This document shows positions 17,916 to 27,311 of a DNA stretch of 64,000 nt, in pieces. Origin of the DNA: Janthinobacterium sp. 17J80-10 (GTDB taxonomy: Bacteria; Pseudomonadota; Gammaproteobacteria; Burkholderiales; Burkholderiaceae_D); contig NZ_CP035311.1 of the NCBI RefSeq assembly GCF_004114795.1, positions 3,410,001-3,474,000 of the forward strand, in the 5' to 3' direction. Position 1 is the first letter of the stretch; every line of letters starts with the position of its first letter. The translations under genes were made by a program, and so were the position numbers. The notes beneath the pieces were generated by a model, which ran no database searches, had not been told where the DNA came from, and saw only the letters and a list, made by a program, of their open reading frames with translations.

Positions 17916-18539
17916 ATGAAGCAAAAAATGCGCATGGCAGCATTGCTCGCTGGCACCGCAGCAGTACTCGCACTGAGCGGCTGCGCCACCGACATGAACC
18001 AGACCGCGCCGGCGGCAACAGCCCCGGCAGTCGCGCCGGCAGCAGCGCCAGTCGCTGAAAAAGCGGTGGCGGCAGCCCCTACGGCGAAGGAATTCTTCAT
18101 CATCCTGCCGCAAAGCGGCCGCATCCACGCTTTTGGCGAGAGCAAAAATTACCTGCAATTCCTCGCCAATGGTGAAGTGGCGCTGACCCGCACACAGATT
18201 GGCGTCGGTCCGAAAGGGGAAACAGTCGTCTATGGCATCACCAGCGACGACGTCAAGAAAAACCAGCCAAGCCTGGGCGAACTGGTCTACCAGGACAAGC
18301 TGCCGGCAGCCGCCGACTTCCATGGTGAAGTGGTCAAGAATGGCCGCTACTACGTGTTCGGCGACCTCAAGGACATGAAGGCATTTGCCTCCTTCGGCGA
18401 AGTGCCCTACTCCTACACCGATGTCGGCGCTGGCCCGAAAGGCGAAACGCTGGTGTGGGTAATGAACAAGGATAGCTACAAGAAGGGCCGCCCGCTCGCC
18501 ACCATCGAGCGTTTCAAGCAGATCCGCGCCGCCAGTTAA
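17916..18539 (+). CDS. Lipoprotein with internal repeat, in the pst operon
   Basis: I do not recognise this family. The 207-residue protein has a lipoprotein signal peptide with lipobox LSGC (Cys near 23), then a low-complexity Ala/Pro stretch (about 28-50) as a tether, and a globular part built of two related halves: one contains GVGPKGETVVYGITSDD and the other GAGPKGETLVWVMNKDS, each preceded by a similar GEV-containing strand. The ATG at 17916 has GGGAG upstream; the longer in-frame reading from 17850 would destroy the signal peptide. It lies between pstS2 and pstC and is followed by a terminator-like hairpin, so it should be made in step with pstS2. A periplasmic accessory role in phosphate uptake is inference from position only. 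Confidence 0.75.
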   Translation: MKQKMRMAALLAGTAAVLALSGCATDMNQTAPAATAPAVAPAAAPVAEKAVAAAPTAKEFFIILPQSGRIHAFGESKNYLQFLANGEVALTRTQIGVGPKGETVVYGITSDDVKKNQPSLGELVYQDKLPAAADFHGEVVKNGRYYVFGDLKDMKAFASFGEVPYSYTDVGAGPKGETLVWVMNKDSYKKGRPLATIERFKQIRAAS

Positions 18540-18546
18540 GCATTGC

Positions 18547-18573
18547 GGAACCAGGTGTGACCTAACTGGTTCC
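18547..18573 (+). repeat. Intercistronic hairpin
   Basis: GGAACCAG (18547-18554) pairs with CTGGTTCC (18566-18573), a perfect 8-bp stem directly after the lipoprotein stop. No T-run follows. Confidence 0.5.
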
Positions 18574-18597
18574 TGCAGCTTGCGCCAGGATCGCAAA

Positions 18598-18632
18598 AGG
18601 GCGGCGGAATATCGTCGCCCTCGTTTTATTTT
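18598..18632 (+). terminator. Internal terminator or attenuator between lipoprotein and pstC
   Basis: AGGGCGGCG (18598-18606) pairs with CGTCGCCCT (18613-18621), one G-T pair, followed by CGTTTTATTTT. Partial termination here would give more pstS2-lipoprotein mRNA than permease mRNA. No new Pho-box-like site is seen before pstC, so the permease depends on read-through. Confidence 0.65.
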
Positions 18633-18650
18633 AAAACAGACAATATCCTC

Positions 18651-20930
18651 ATGAATACCACAAGCCAGCGTCAGAGTCCGGCCAGCGGTGCGACCGCCAA
18701 GCTCGGTAACCGCCAGATGAGCCATCGCATGCTGATCGATCGCCTGTTCAAGCATCTGATGTCGATTGGCGGCATCAGCGTGATCGTCGCGATCTCGGCC
18801 ATCTTCTTCTATCTTGCCAGCGTCGTCGTACCGCTGTTTACGCCGCCGGCGATCGAACAGGAAAGCCAGTTCGCCGCACCAGGCGCGGCAGGCCAGGATA
18901 CCGCTGCCCTGTCCAGTGAAGAACAGCGCGAGATCGGCATTCGTGTGGGCGCCGCGGGCGCAATCAGCTTCTTCAGCTTCGGCACCGGCAAGGTGCTCGC
19001 CACCCACGCCATCAAACTGCCGGAGGGCGCACGGGTCACCAGCTACGCCAACGGCGAACGACGCACCTATGCGCTGGGCTTCGGCTTGTCGGATGGCCGG
19101 GTGGTGCTGGCCAAGCAAGGCTACCAGGTCACGTATCCGGACAACAAGCGCCTGATCACGCCATCGATCGAATACCCGCTGGGCGAAGAACCGCTGGTGA
19201 TCGACCCGCAAGGCAAGGCCATCTCACAACTGGCGATCCAGCAGTCCGAGGATGGCTCCACCATCGTCGCGCTGACCGATGACGGCCGCCTGCTGGTATC
19301 CGCGGTCAGCATTACCAATAACCTGATGACGGGCGAAGCCAAAAGCCAGGTCGAACAGTCGGAAATCATCATGCCGCCGGCGGACATCCGCCGCCTGCTG
19401 GTGGAATCCAAGCAGCGCGAACTGTACGTGCTGCATGGCGACCGCGCGCTGGCCCGCTACGATATCGGCGACAAGTCCCAGCCCAGGCTGATCGAAACGG
19501 TGCAACTGACCGACGCCAGCGAAAAAGTCACCTCGCTGACCATGCTGAGCGGCGGCTTTTCAATCATCGTCGGCACCAACCGGGGCAATCTGGCGCAGTG
19601 GTTCCCGGTCCGTAAGGAATCCAACAATTTTGTGCTGACCAGGATCCGCAGCTTCGAGCCAATGCAAGGCGCCGTGACGGCACTCGCGCCAGAATTCAAC
19701 CGCAAGGCCTTCATTGCCGGCGATAGCCAGGGCAACCTGGGCAGCTACTTCGCCACATCGAACCGCCAGCTCTTCGTCAAGAACCTGGCCACCGAGCCGC
19801 TGACGGTATTGGGCATTCCACCGCGCGGCAATGGCTATCTGGCGCAGGATTCCGGCGGCAAGGTGTATTCGGCGGCAGTGCATAACGACCATCCTGAAGT
19901 GTCGTTCAGCAGCCTGTGGCAAAAAGTCTGGTACGAGAGTTATGAAGCGCCGGATTACGTCTGGCAATCGTCGGCCGCCAATTCGGATTTCGAACCGAAG
20001 TTCAGCCTGGCGCCGCTCACCTACGGCACCGTCAAGGCAGCTGCCTATGCGATGCTGATCTCGATCCCGCTGGCCTTGCTGGGCGCCATCTTCACCGGCT
20101 ACTTCATGACGCCGAAGATGCGCACCATTGTCAAGCCCAGCATCGAGATGATGGGCGCCTTGCCTACGGTGATCCTGGGTTTCCTCGCTGGCCTGTGGCT
20201 GGCGCCGCTGGTGGAAAACAACCTGGCCGGCATATTGCTGTCCATCGTATTTCTGCCGGTATCAATGGTCGGCTCTGCATGGCTCTGGCAGTTGCTGCCG
20301 GAAGACTGGCGCAACCGCGTGCCGCCAGGCTGGGAAGCTGCGCTGCAATTGCCTGTGGTGGCTTTCATGCTGTGGTTGTTCTTCCAGATCGGCCACCCGA
20401 TCGAGGCCGCCTTCTTCGGCGGCGACCTGCCCAGCTGGTTCAGCAACGAACTTGGCATCAGCTACGACCAGCGCAATTCCCTGGTGGTCGGCATCGCCAT
20501 GGGTTTTGCGGTCACACCCAACATTTTCTCGATTGCCGAAGATGCCATCTTCAGCGTACCCAAGCACCTGACGTCGGGTTCGCTGGCACTGGGCGCCACG
20601 CCCTGGCAGACGCTGGTCGGCGTGGTGCTGCTGACTGCCAGCCCCGGCATTTTTTCGGCTGTGATGATCGGCCTGGGACGCGCCGTCGGCGAAACCATGA
20701 TCGTCCTGATGGCCACGGGTAACACCGCGGTGATGGATTTCAGCATGTTCTCCGGCTTCCGCACGTTGTCAGCCAATATCGGCGTGGAAATGCCGGAAGC
20801 CGGCGTCGGCGAAACCCACTACCGCCTGCTGTTCCTGTCGGCCCTGGTGCTGTTTGCCTTCACCTTTATCGTCAACACTTTCGCTGAACTGGTACGCCAG
20901 CGCATGCGTGAAAAGTACAGCACTATCTAA
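18651..20930 (+). CDS. pstC: Phosphate ABC transporter permease PstC, long form
   Basis: Inner-membrane permease subunit of the high-affinity phosphate importer. At 759 residues it is more than twice the length of E. coli PstC. A membrane segment at about 38-62 is followed by a large periplasmic domain (about 65-440) with beta-propeller-like strands, then the ordinary permease part (about 455-750). That part begins LAPLTYGTVKAAAYAMLISI and holds the ABC-permease EAA-type loop region LGATPWQTLVGVVLLTASPGI. The same long architecture is known from Pseudomonas PstC. It is separated from pstA by 14 bp and pairs with it in the membrane. Confidence 0.92.
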   Translation: MNTTSQRQSPASGATAKLGNRQMSHRMLIDRLFKHLMSIGGISVIVAISAIFFYLASVVVPLFTPPAIEQESQFAAPGAAGQDTAALSSEEQREIGIRVGAAGAISFFSFGTGKVLATHAIKLPEGARVTSYANGERRTYALGFGLSDGRVVLAKQGYQVTYPDNKRLITPSIEYPLGEEPLVIDPQGKAISQLAIQQSEDGSTIVALTDDGRLLVSAVSITNNLMTGEAKSQVEQSEIIMPPADIRRLLVESKQRELYVLHGDRALARYDIGDKSQPRLIETVQLTDASEKVTSLTMLSGGFSIIVGTNRGNLAQWFPVRKESNNFVLTRIRSFEPMQGAVTALAPEFNRKAFIAGDSQGNLGSYFATSNRQLFVKNLATEPLTVLGIPPRGNGYLAQDSGGKVYSAAVHNDHPEVSFSSLWQKVWYESYEAPDYVWQSSAANSDFEPKFSLAPLTYGTVKAAAYAMLISIPLALLGAIFTGYFMTPKMRTIVKPSIEMMGALPTVILGFLAGLWLAPLVENNLAGILLSIVFLPVSMVGSAWLWQLLPEDWRNRVPPGWEAALQLPVVAFMLWLFFQIGHPIEAAFFGGDLPSWFSNELGISYDQRNSLVVGIAMGFAVTPNIFSIAEDAIFSVPKHLTSGSLALGATPWQTLVGVVLLTASPGIFSAVMIGLGRAVGETMIVLMATGNTAVMDFSMFSGFRTLSANIGVEMPEAGVGETHYRLLFLSALVLFAFTFIVNTFAELVRQRMREKYSTI

Positions 20931-20944
20931 TCGGAGTTCACAAC

Positions 20945-22600
20945 ATGCGAGACTGGTTCAAATCAGGTACCCCCTGGATCTGGCTGACTGCCGGCGCAGT
21001 GGCGCTGGCGCTCTTGATGGTCGCCGGCGTGCTGGGCTTGACTGCCATGCGCGGCCTCGGCCATTTCTGGCCCAAACCGGTGGCCGAGACCACCTACAAG
21101 GAAAAAGACGGCAAGCAGATTCGCCTGATCGGCGAAATCCGCGAACGCGAGGAAGTCTCGGTCAAGCGCTTGAAGGAAGCCGGCTTTGACATCGGTGGCG
21201 AGGCCGTGTTCGTCAATCGCCTGCTGGTCAAGATGGGTAACCGGGACGTGACCGGCGTTGATTTCCGCTGGTTCCCGCAGCCGCTGCTGGGCGAAGTGCG
21301 CTATCCGGGCGACGTGCTCACCATCGAGCGCCATGAATGGGGTAATTTTTATGGCCACCTGAAATCGGTCAAGGAAAACGGCGCCGTGATTGCCTCCAAC
21401 GAAGCCGCCTGGCCGGAATTGCAAAAGCGCTTCGAACGCGCCCGTACGTTATTTAAAGAGATCCACCAGATTGAAAAAGATGAGATTGGCAAAATCAACC
21501 ATGGCATCGAGCAATTGCGCCTGGAACTGCGCCGAGGCGAACTCAAGGGCACGCTGACCGAGGCAGACAAGGCCGATATCGCGGCGCGCAAGCAAAAACT
21601 AGACGATAGTTTCGCCGCCCTGCAAGTCCAATTGCAGGCGCTGCGCGCCGATATCGACCGCGACACCCTGGTGGCCGAAGTCATGGATGGCAAGGAAGTG
21701 GAAATCAAGCTGGCGCTGGTAGCGGACGTCTATCGCGCCAATGTCATGGGCCTGTTCGACAAGGTCGGCCACTATTTCCGCAAGATGGGCGAATTCGCCT
21801 TCGACGACCCGCGTGAAGCCAATACCGAAGGCGGCATCTTCCCGGCCATTTTCGGCACCGTGCTGATGGTAATGATGATGTCGGTAATCGTCACCCCTCT
21901 GGGCGTCATGGCAGCCGTGTACATGCGCGAATACGCCAGGCAGGGTCCGCTGATCCGCATGATCCGCATCTCCGTCAACAACCTGGCCGGCGTGCCTTCG
22001 ATCGTGTATGGCGTGTTTGGCCTGGGCTTTTTCGTGTATTTCCTGGGTGGCAACATCGACCAGCTGTTCTTCGCCGAATCGCTGCCGGCGCCGACCTTCG
22101 GCAGCCCCGGCATCCTGTGGGCCTCGCTCACCTTGGCGCTGTTGACCCTGCCGGTGGTGATCGTTTCCACTGAAGAAGGGCTGTCGCGGGTACCGCGCTC
22201 GGTGCGCGAAGGCAGCCTGGCATTGGGGGCAACCAAGGCGGAAACACTGTGGCGCACCGTGCTGCCGATGACCGGCCCGGCCATGATGACCGGCCTGATC
22301 CTGGCCGTGGCGCGCGCCGCCGGCGAAGTCGCGCCGCTGATGCTGGTGGGCGTCGTGAAGCTCGCGCCGACGCTGCCGCTGGATGGCTACTTCCCTTTCA
22401 TCCATCTCGAACGCAAGTTCATGCATCTGGGCTTCCACATTTACGACGTCGGCTTCCAGAGCCCCAACGTCGAAGCTGCGCGCCCGCTGGTGTACGCCAC
22501 GGCCTTGCTGCTGGTGATCGTCATCATGGTCCTGAACATGGCCGCCATCCGCCTGCGCAACCGCATGCGCGAAAAGCTGCGCGGCCTGGAATCGGTGTGA
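20945..22600 (+). CDS. pstA: Phosphate ABC transporter permease PstA, long form
   Basis: Second permease subunit, 551 residues against about 296 in E. coli. An N-terminal membrane segment (about 12-35) is followed by a periplasmic insertion of some 230 residues. Its second half (about 160-240) is strongly heptad-like and rich in Lys, Glu and Leu, so it probably forms a coiled coil that could meet the large PstC domain. The permease core follows from about 290, with GTVLMVMMMSVIVTPLGVMA and the cytoplasmic loop SLALGATKAETLWRTVLP. A good ribosome-binding site (CGGAG) lies upstream of the ATG. It lies between pstC and pstB in one operon. Confidence 0.93.
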   Translation: MRDWFKSGTPWIWLTAGAVALALLMVAGVLGLTAMRGLGHFWPKPVAETTYKEKDGKQIRLIGEIREREEVSVKRLKEAGFDIGGEAVFVNRLLVKMGNRDVTGVDFRWFPQPLLGEVRYPGDVLTIERHEWGNFYGHLKSVKENGAVIASNEAAWPELQKRFERARTLFKEIHQIEKDEIGKINHGIEQLRLELRRGELKGTLTEADKADIAARKQKLDDSFAALQVQLQALRADIDRDTLVAEVMDGKEVEIKLALVADVYRANVMGLFDKVGHYFRKMGEFAFDDPREANTEGGIFPAIFGTVLMVMMMSVIVTPLGVMAAVYMREYARQGPLIRMIRISVNNLAGVPSIVYGVFGLGFFVYFLGGNIDQLFFAESLPAPTFGSPGILWASLTLALLTLPVVIVSTEEGLSRVPRSVREGSLALGATKAETLWRTVLPMTGPAMMTGLILAVARAAGEVAPLMLVGVVKLAPTLPLDGYFPFIHLERKFMHLGFHIYDVGFQSPNVEAARPLVYATALLLVIVIMVLNMAAIRLRNRMREKLRGLESV

Positions 22601-22645
22601 CCTGCACCGGCAACCACAACTGAATAATCTTTCAAGGTGAATCTC

Positions 22646-23491
22646 ATGCAAACCACAATCAAAACCGCGCTGCCCGGCATGAAGGCCAATGCAGCCATCG
22701 TCCAGCCTGCGCTCGGCCATGGCGGCCCGGCGGACCCGAGCGTCGCGCTGAAGGTCAAGAATGTCAATCTGTTCTATGGCCAGGCGCAGGCGCTGTATGA
22801 CGTCAACATGGATATTCCGCGGGGCCAGGTGGTTGCCTTCATCGGCCCGTCCGGCTGCGGCAAGTCGACCCTGCTGCGCTGCTTCAACCGTATGAACGAC
22901 CTGGTGGACGATTGCCGCGTCGAAGGCCAGATCCTGGTCGATGGCAAAAATGTTTATGAGCGCGGCGTCAATGTCGCCGACTTGCGCCGCCGCGTCGGCA
23001 TGGTGTTCCAGAAGCCGAATCCCTTCCCGAAGTCGATCTATGAAAACGTCGCCTATGGCTTGCGCCTCCTGGGCATCAAGGATCGCGCCACCCTGGATGA
23101 AAACATCGAACGTGCCCTGCGCCAGGCGGCGCTGTGGGATGAAGTCAAGGATCGCCTCCACACCAGTGGCCTATCCCTGTCCGGCGGCCAGCAGCAGCGC
23201 CTGGTCATCGCCCGCGCGGTGGCGCTGGAGCCCGAAGTGCTTCTGCTTGACGAACCCTGCTCCGCGCTCGATCCGATCGCCACGGCCAAGGTGGAAAACC
23301 TGCTGGAAGAACTCAAGAGCAAGTACACCATCGTCATCGTCACCCACAACATGCAGCAGGCGGCGCGCGTGTCGGACTATACCGGCTTCATGTTCATGGG
23401 CAAGCTGATCGAATTCAGCGAGACACAGCAAATGTTTACACAGCCGGGCAACCAGCAAACGCTGGACTACATCACGGGCCGCTTCGGCTAA
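22646..23491 (+). CDS. pstB: Phosphate ABC transporter ATPase PstB
   Basis: ATP-binding subunit of the Pst importer, 281 residues. Walker A is GPSGCGKST, the Q-loop follows in [20 protein letters not shown], the signature is [14 protein letters not shown] and Walker B is [13 protein letters not shown], with the switch His in [14 protein letters not shown] chose the ATG at 22646 because AAGG lies 8 bp upstream; a GTG at 22637 is in frame but abuts that site. The N-terminal 35 residues are a non-conserved extension compared with E. coli PstB (257). Besides transport, Pst with PhoU signals phosphate sufficiency to the PhoR kinase. Confidence 0.95.
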   Translation: MQTTIKTALPGMKANAAIVQPALGHGGPADPSVALKVKNVNLFYGQAQALYDVNMDIPRGQVVAFIGPSGCGKSTLLRCFNRMNDLVDDCRVEGQILVDGKNVYERGVNVADLRRRVGMVFQKPNPFPKSIYENVAYGLRLLGIKDRATLDENIERALRQAALWDEVKDRLHTSGLSLSGGQQQRLVIARAVALEPEVLLLDEPCSALDPIATAKVENLLEELKSKYTIVIVTHNMQQAARVSDYTGFMFMGKLIEFSETQQMFTQPGNQQTLDYITGRFG

Positions 23492-23523
23492 GCAACGCCA
23501 GAAAACATACAAGAGAGAATGCG

Positions 23524-24204
23524 ATGAACAACCCACATATCGTCAAATCCTACGACAAGGAATTGCAGACCCTGGCATCGAGCGTCGGCGCCATGGGCGA
23601 CTTCGCCGGCGTGCAGTTCGCCGATGCGATCCAGTCGCTGCTGGCGCAAGACTCTGCGATGGCGCAACGCGTCATCGAACAGGACCGCATGGTCGATGCA
23701 TTGCGGCGCGACCTGTCGGCGGCGGCGGCCAATGTCATCGCCCGTCGACAGCCGGTGGCCGATGACCTCGATGAAGTGCTGGCAGAATTGCGCATCGTCG
23801 AAGACCTGGAACGCATCGGCGACCTTGCAAAAAACATTGCCCGGCGCGCCATCACCATTGCCGGCGAACCTTTGCCGGCAGAAATTACCGACAAGATCCG
23901 CCGCCTGGCCGCGCTGACCTCGGAACAATTGCGCAATGCCATCGATGCCTATATCGCCGGCGATATCGAGAAAGCCCGCGCAATGCCGCAGGATGACGAC
24001 GAAATCGATGCCCTGCACGGCGACATTTTCGCAGACATCATCGCCCTGATGAACGCGCGCCAGATGCAAGTGATTGGGCTCGTGCATTTGCTGTTCTGCG
24101 CGAAAAACATCGAGCGCATCGCAGACCACGCCACCCACATCGCCGAGATCGCATCCCAGTCCGTCAGCACCGGCCAGGCGCGGCAGTCGCATCCGCACGC
24201 ATGA
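23524..24204 (+). CDS. phoU: Phosphate signalling regulator PhoU
   Basis: A 226-residue all-helical regulator made of two three-helix bundles, each with its metal-binding motif: EDLERIGDLAKNIARRA in the first (about 97-113) and KNIERIADHATHIAE in the second (about 197-211). It links the Pst transporter to the PhoR kinase and represses the Pho regulon when phosphate is plentiful. AAGAGAG precedes the ATG, 33 bp after pstB. In many Burkholderiales phoB and phoR follow phoU; here they do not, and a HicB-like gene and phoX take their place. Confidence 0.94.
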   Translation: MNNPHIVKSYDKELQTLASSVGAMGDFAGVQFADAIQSLLAQDSAMAQRVIEQDRMVDALRRDLSAAAANVIARRQPVADDLDEVLAELRIVEDLERIGDLAKNIARRAITIAGEPLPAEITDKIRRLAALTSEQLRNAIDAYIAGDIEKARAMPQDDDEIDALHGDIFADIIALMNARQMQVIGLVHLLFCAKNIERIADHATHIAEIASQSVSTGQARQSHPHA

Positions 24205-24233
24205 CTGCCTCATAAGGAAGAAAAAGGCAGGAT

Positions 24234-24848
24234 ATGAGCTTGGCGAACAGCGGGGATTCCGGGGGTACTTTGCTGCCAGAAGGCAGCGCGGCCTCGGGCG
24301 CCGCCGGCACGACAAGTGCATATCCGGCTTACCGCATTTTTCTGCACCATGACGGGCAGGCTTATGTCGCTGAAGTGCCAGAATTCCCCGCCTGTCGTGG
24401 CAGCGGAACCAGCCCGGCGTCAGCGCTGGCAGCGGCACAGGGGGCGATCGCGGCCTGGCTGGATCGCAGCGTGGCGCCGCCGCCACTGATGTCGGCATCA
24501 GATCTGGCACAAACAATCCGGGACTTGCTGAACATACCTGCTGTCGCCCCCAAGCATGGACCCCGCATGTCGCCGGTGAAGCAATTACTGGTGAAAAAAT
24601 TCGGCAAGATGTCCAATCGCGAGATGGCCACGCGCATCGGGCTGAGCGGACGCGACGCACCGACCATGCTGTCGGCGGCCGCATCCGGCAAGGGCACGCG
24701 CAAGGCGCGTTGTGCCATTGCCCTGGCATTGAACGAACTGCCATCGTGCTTGTGGCCGAATCGGCAGCCGGCGATTTGCCAGGATGACGATAGCCTGTAT
24801 GTCAGCTTGCATGCCAACGCGGATGATTGGACACCGTCGAAAAATTGA
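24234..24848 (+). CDS. HicB-like protein with DNA-binding C-terminus (orphan)
   Basis: A 204-residue protein. Residues about 28-78 (YRIFLHHDGQAYVAEVPEFP through AAAQGAIAAWL) have the strand pattern of the HicB antitoxin domain. The C-terminal half (about 110-175) includes KFGKMSNREMATRIGLSGRD, which looks like a helix-turn-helix. No hicA-type toxin gene (small, basic, double-stranded RNA-binding fold) is adjacent on either strand. It is 29 bp downstream of phoU, so likely cotranscribed with the pst operon. It may be a stand-alone transcriptional regulator derived from a toxin-antitoxin module. Its targets are unknown. Confidence 0.65.
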   Translation: MSLANSGDSGGTLLPEGSAASGAAGTTSAYPAYRIFLHHDGQAYVAEVPEFPACRGSGTSPASALAAAQGAIAAWLDRSVAPPPLMSASDLAQTIRDLLNIPAVAPKHGPRMSPVKQLLVKKFGKMSNREMATRIGLSGRDAPTMLSAAASGKGTRKARCAIALALNELPSCLWPNRQPAICQDDDSLYVSLHANADDWTPSKN

Positions 24849-24891
24849 CAGCCGCGACGATTCATAACGAGTCGTCTCGCAGGTAACACGC

Positions 24892-24920
24892 TTGTCACTC
24901 AATGGTCACGGCGATGTAAT
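24892..24920 (+). promoter_or_regulatory. Pho box and -10 upstream of phoX
   Basis: TTGTCAC-TCAA-TGGTCAC-GGCG-ATGTAAT, three repeats on an 11-bp period, then 10 bp to TACACT (24931-24936). Transcription would start near 24943, which rules out the in-frame start at 24938 and supports the ATG at 24977. Confidence 0.75.
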
Positions 24921-24976
24921 GTTTCATATCTACACTCTTGCTGGTTATCACCTCAACCACAACCGGAGCAAGATGC

Positions 24977-27223
24977 ATGAACAAGCCCAAGGATCTTCCG
25001 CTGACACATCTCGATTCTGAAGATATCGGCAGCAATACTTCCAACAATCCTGAATTCGGCGAAATTCTGAACGCCCGCATCAGCCGCCGCAACATGCTGC
25101 GCGGCGGCGTGGTCTCCGCCGCCGGCGCCCTGTTTGGCTCGCTGGGCTTGTCCGCCTGCGGCGGCGACAGCAGCGTGACTGGCAACACCACCACGACGAC
25201 CACGACCACCACCACTTTGCCTCCCGAAAAGTTGTTGGGCTTTAGCGCGGTTGGCAAAAGCCTGGCCGACAGCGTCGTCGTTCCGGCCGGTTATACTGCT
25301 TCCGTCATCTTCGCGTTGGGCGATCCCCTTGCGGCCGCGACGCCGGCCTACAAGAACGATGGCACGGATACGGATTTTGAAAACCGCGCAGGCGACCATC
25401 ACGACGGCATGGAGTGGTTCGGCTTGTCTGCCGCCGGCACACCGTCGTTGACCGCGACTGACCGTGGCCTCCTGGGCATGAACCATGAAGCCACGACGGA
25501 CGAAACCAAGGCATCTTTCTTCCTGCATGCCAATGGCGGCACCGCAACGCTGCCGCGTCCGGCAGCCGAAGTCGACAAGGAAATTCCGATTCATGGCGTG
25601 GCCATCGTCGAAGTCAAGAAAACCGGCGCTGCCTGGGCCTATGTGAGCGATTCGACGTTCAACCGCCGCGTCACGCCATTGACGGTCGTGGAAATTTCCG
25701 GTCCTGTGCGCAGCAATGCCTTGATGGTCACCAAATACTCGTCCACCGGCACCACGACGCGCGGCACCATCAACAACTGCGGCACCGGCAAGACGCCCTG
25801 GGGCACCCTGGTCACCGGCGAAGAGAACTGGAATGGCTACTTTACTCGCGGCGCCGCCGACAATGCCGCGCGCGGCAATGACAAGAGCGTGACTTCGCTC
25901 AACCGTTACGGCAAGACGCAGGGAAGCGCCTCTCGCCACGGCTGGGAATCGGCTGGCGCAGACGACAAGTACGCGCGCTGGAACCTCAGCGTGACCGGCG
26001 CAACCGCCGCCGATGACTATCGCAATGAAATGAACACCTTCGGCTACATTGTCGAGATCGATCCGTACGACAAGACCCGGGCCATCAAGAAGCGCACGGC
26101 GCTTGGCCGCTTCGCGCATGAAAGCGCCGCCTTCGGCAAGCCTGAAGCCGGCAAGCCGCTCGCCGTGTATCAGGGTGATGATTCGCGCGGTGAATACATC
26201 TACAAGTTCGTTTCCAGCGCCAACTGGGATGCGGCAGATGCGAATGCTGCCGATCGCATTGCCACCGGCGACAAGTACCTCGATGCGGGCAAGCTGTATG
26301 CGGCCAAGTTCAATGCCGACGGCAGCGGCCTGTGGATCGAACTCAACATCAGCAACGCGGCCATTTCCGGCTTTGCCGGCTATGCCTTTGCCGACCAGGC
26401 CGATGTGCTGGTCAATGCCCGCCTGGCAGCCGATGCCGTCGGTGCGACCAAGATGGACCGCCCGGAATGGTGCGCCACCAATCCTGCCAATGGCGAGATC
26501 TACTTCACACTGACCAACAACTCTGGCCGTGTGGTCAATTCGGCGACCACGCCGCCCGATGCTGCCAATCCGCGCGCCTACACCGACATGAAGGGTGCCA
26601 CCGCCCAGCCGGGCAACCCCAACGGCCACCTGATCCGCCTGCGCGAGGGCGCTGCCGGCTCGGCAGCCACCGGCTTTACCTGGGATGTATACCTGTTCGG
26701 CGCCGAAGCAAGCGCGGACAAGTCCCTCGTCAATCTGTCGAGCCTCACCGACGACCAGGACTTTTCCAGCCCGGACGGCCTGGCATTCACCCCCTCGACC
26801 GGCATCTGCTGGATCCAGACCGACGATGGCGCTTACACCGATGTCACCAACTGCATGATGCTGGCGGCATTGCCGGGCCAGGTCGGCGACGGCGCTGCCA
26901 AGACGCTCAGCTACACCAAGGCCGATAGCAGCCAGCTCAACGTTTCCACCCCTGTCGGCAAGGCGCCGACAGCCGACACACTGAAGCGTTTCCTGGTCGG
27001 TCCGAAGGCATCCGAAATTACCGGCATCTGCGAAACGCCCGATGGCAAGGCGTTGTTCATCAATATCCAGCATCCGGGCGAAAGCACCAGGCACGCCGAC
27101 GTGGCAGACCCGACCAAGTACGTCAGCCAGTGGCCAAGCAATGCCGGTTACGGTGCCGGCAAGCGTCCCCGCTCCGCCACCATCGTCATTACCAAGAATG
27201 ACGGCGGCCGCGTAGGTACTTAA
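24977..27223 (+). CDS. phoX: PhoX-type alkaline phosphatase, Tat-exported lipoprotein
   Basis: Secreted phosphomonoesterase of the PhoX (DUF839) family, 748 residues from the chosen ATG. It has a twin-arginine signal (ISRRNMLRGG, about residues 38-47) whose hydrophobic stretch ends in a lipobox-like LSAC, so it is probably exported folded and lipidated. A ten-residue Thr run encoded at 25187-25216 forms a linker. Family landmarks include HDGMEWFGL, GLLGMNHEA, WGTLVTGEENWNGYF, ALGRFAHESA, DRPEWCATNP and EIYFTLTNNSG. Characterised relatives need calcium and iron and release phosphate from organic esters. It is a single-gene unit between a Pho box and a strong terminator. Confidence 0.9.
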   Translation: MNKPKDLPLTHLDSEDIGSNTSNNPEFGEILNARISRRNMLRGGVVSAAGALFGSLGLSACGGDSSVTGNTTTTTTTTTTLPPEKLLGFSAVGKSLADSVVVPAGYTASVIFALGDPLAAATPAYKNDGTDTDFENRAGDHHDGMEWFGLSAAGTPSLTATDRGLLGMNHEATTDETKASFFLHANGGTATLPRPAAEVDKEIPIHGVAIVEVKKTGAAWAYVSDSTFNRRVTPLTVVEISGPVRSNALMVTKYSSTGTTTRGTINNCGTGKTPWGTLVTGEENWNGYFTRGAADNAARGNDKSVTSLNRYGKTQGSASRHGWESAGADDKYARWNLSVTGATAADDYRNEMNTFGYIVEIDPYDKTRAIKKRTALGRFAHESAAFGKPEAGKPLAVYQGDDSRGEYIYKFVSSANWDAADANAADRIATGDKYLDAGKLYAAKFNADGSGLWIELNISNAAISGFAGYAFADQADVLVNARLAADAVGATKMDRPEWCATNPANGEIYFTLTNNSGRVVNSATTPPDAANPRAYTDMKGATAQPGNPNGHLIRLREGAAGSAATGFTWDVYLFGAEASADKSLVNLSSLTDDQDFSSPDGLAFTPSTGICWIQTDDGAYTDVTNCMMLAALPGQVGDGAAKTLSYTKADSSQLNVSTPVGKAPTADTLKRFLVGPKASEITGICETPDGKALFINIQHPGESTRHADVADPTKYVSQWPSNAGYGAGKRPRSATIVITKNDGGRVGT
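25187..25216 (+). repeat. Poly-Thr codon tract in phoX
   Basis: Ten consecutive Thr codons (ACC, ACG, ACT) form a near-perfect trinucleotide repeat just after the signal region. Slippage would change linker length in frame. Confidence 0.8.
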
Positions 27224-27251
27224 CCGCCTGCTCTGGCAACGGCGTTCAAAC

Positions 27252-27290
27252 AACGGGCTGCGGCATTTTCAAATGTCGTAGCCCGTTTTT
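27252..27290 (+). terminator. Intrinsic terminator after phoX
   Basis: A long stem from AACGGGCTGCGGCATTT to AATGTCGTAGCCCGTT, imperfect at one pair, followed by five T. Confidence 0.9.
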
Positions 27291-27311
27291 GGTGATGAGA
27301 CAAATGACATT

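Noticed and set aside
24953-27253. Very long open frame antisense to phoX (766 codons)
   Set aside because: phoX has clear family motifs and a Tat signal. The antisense frame is a by-product of GC-rich codon usage and its protein is repetitive Ala/Gly/Arg.
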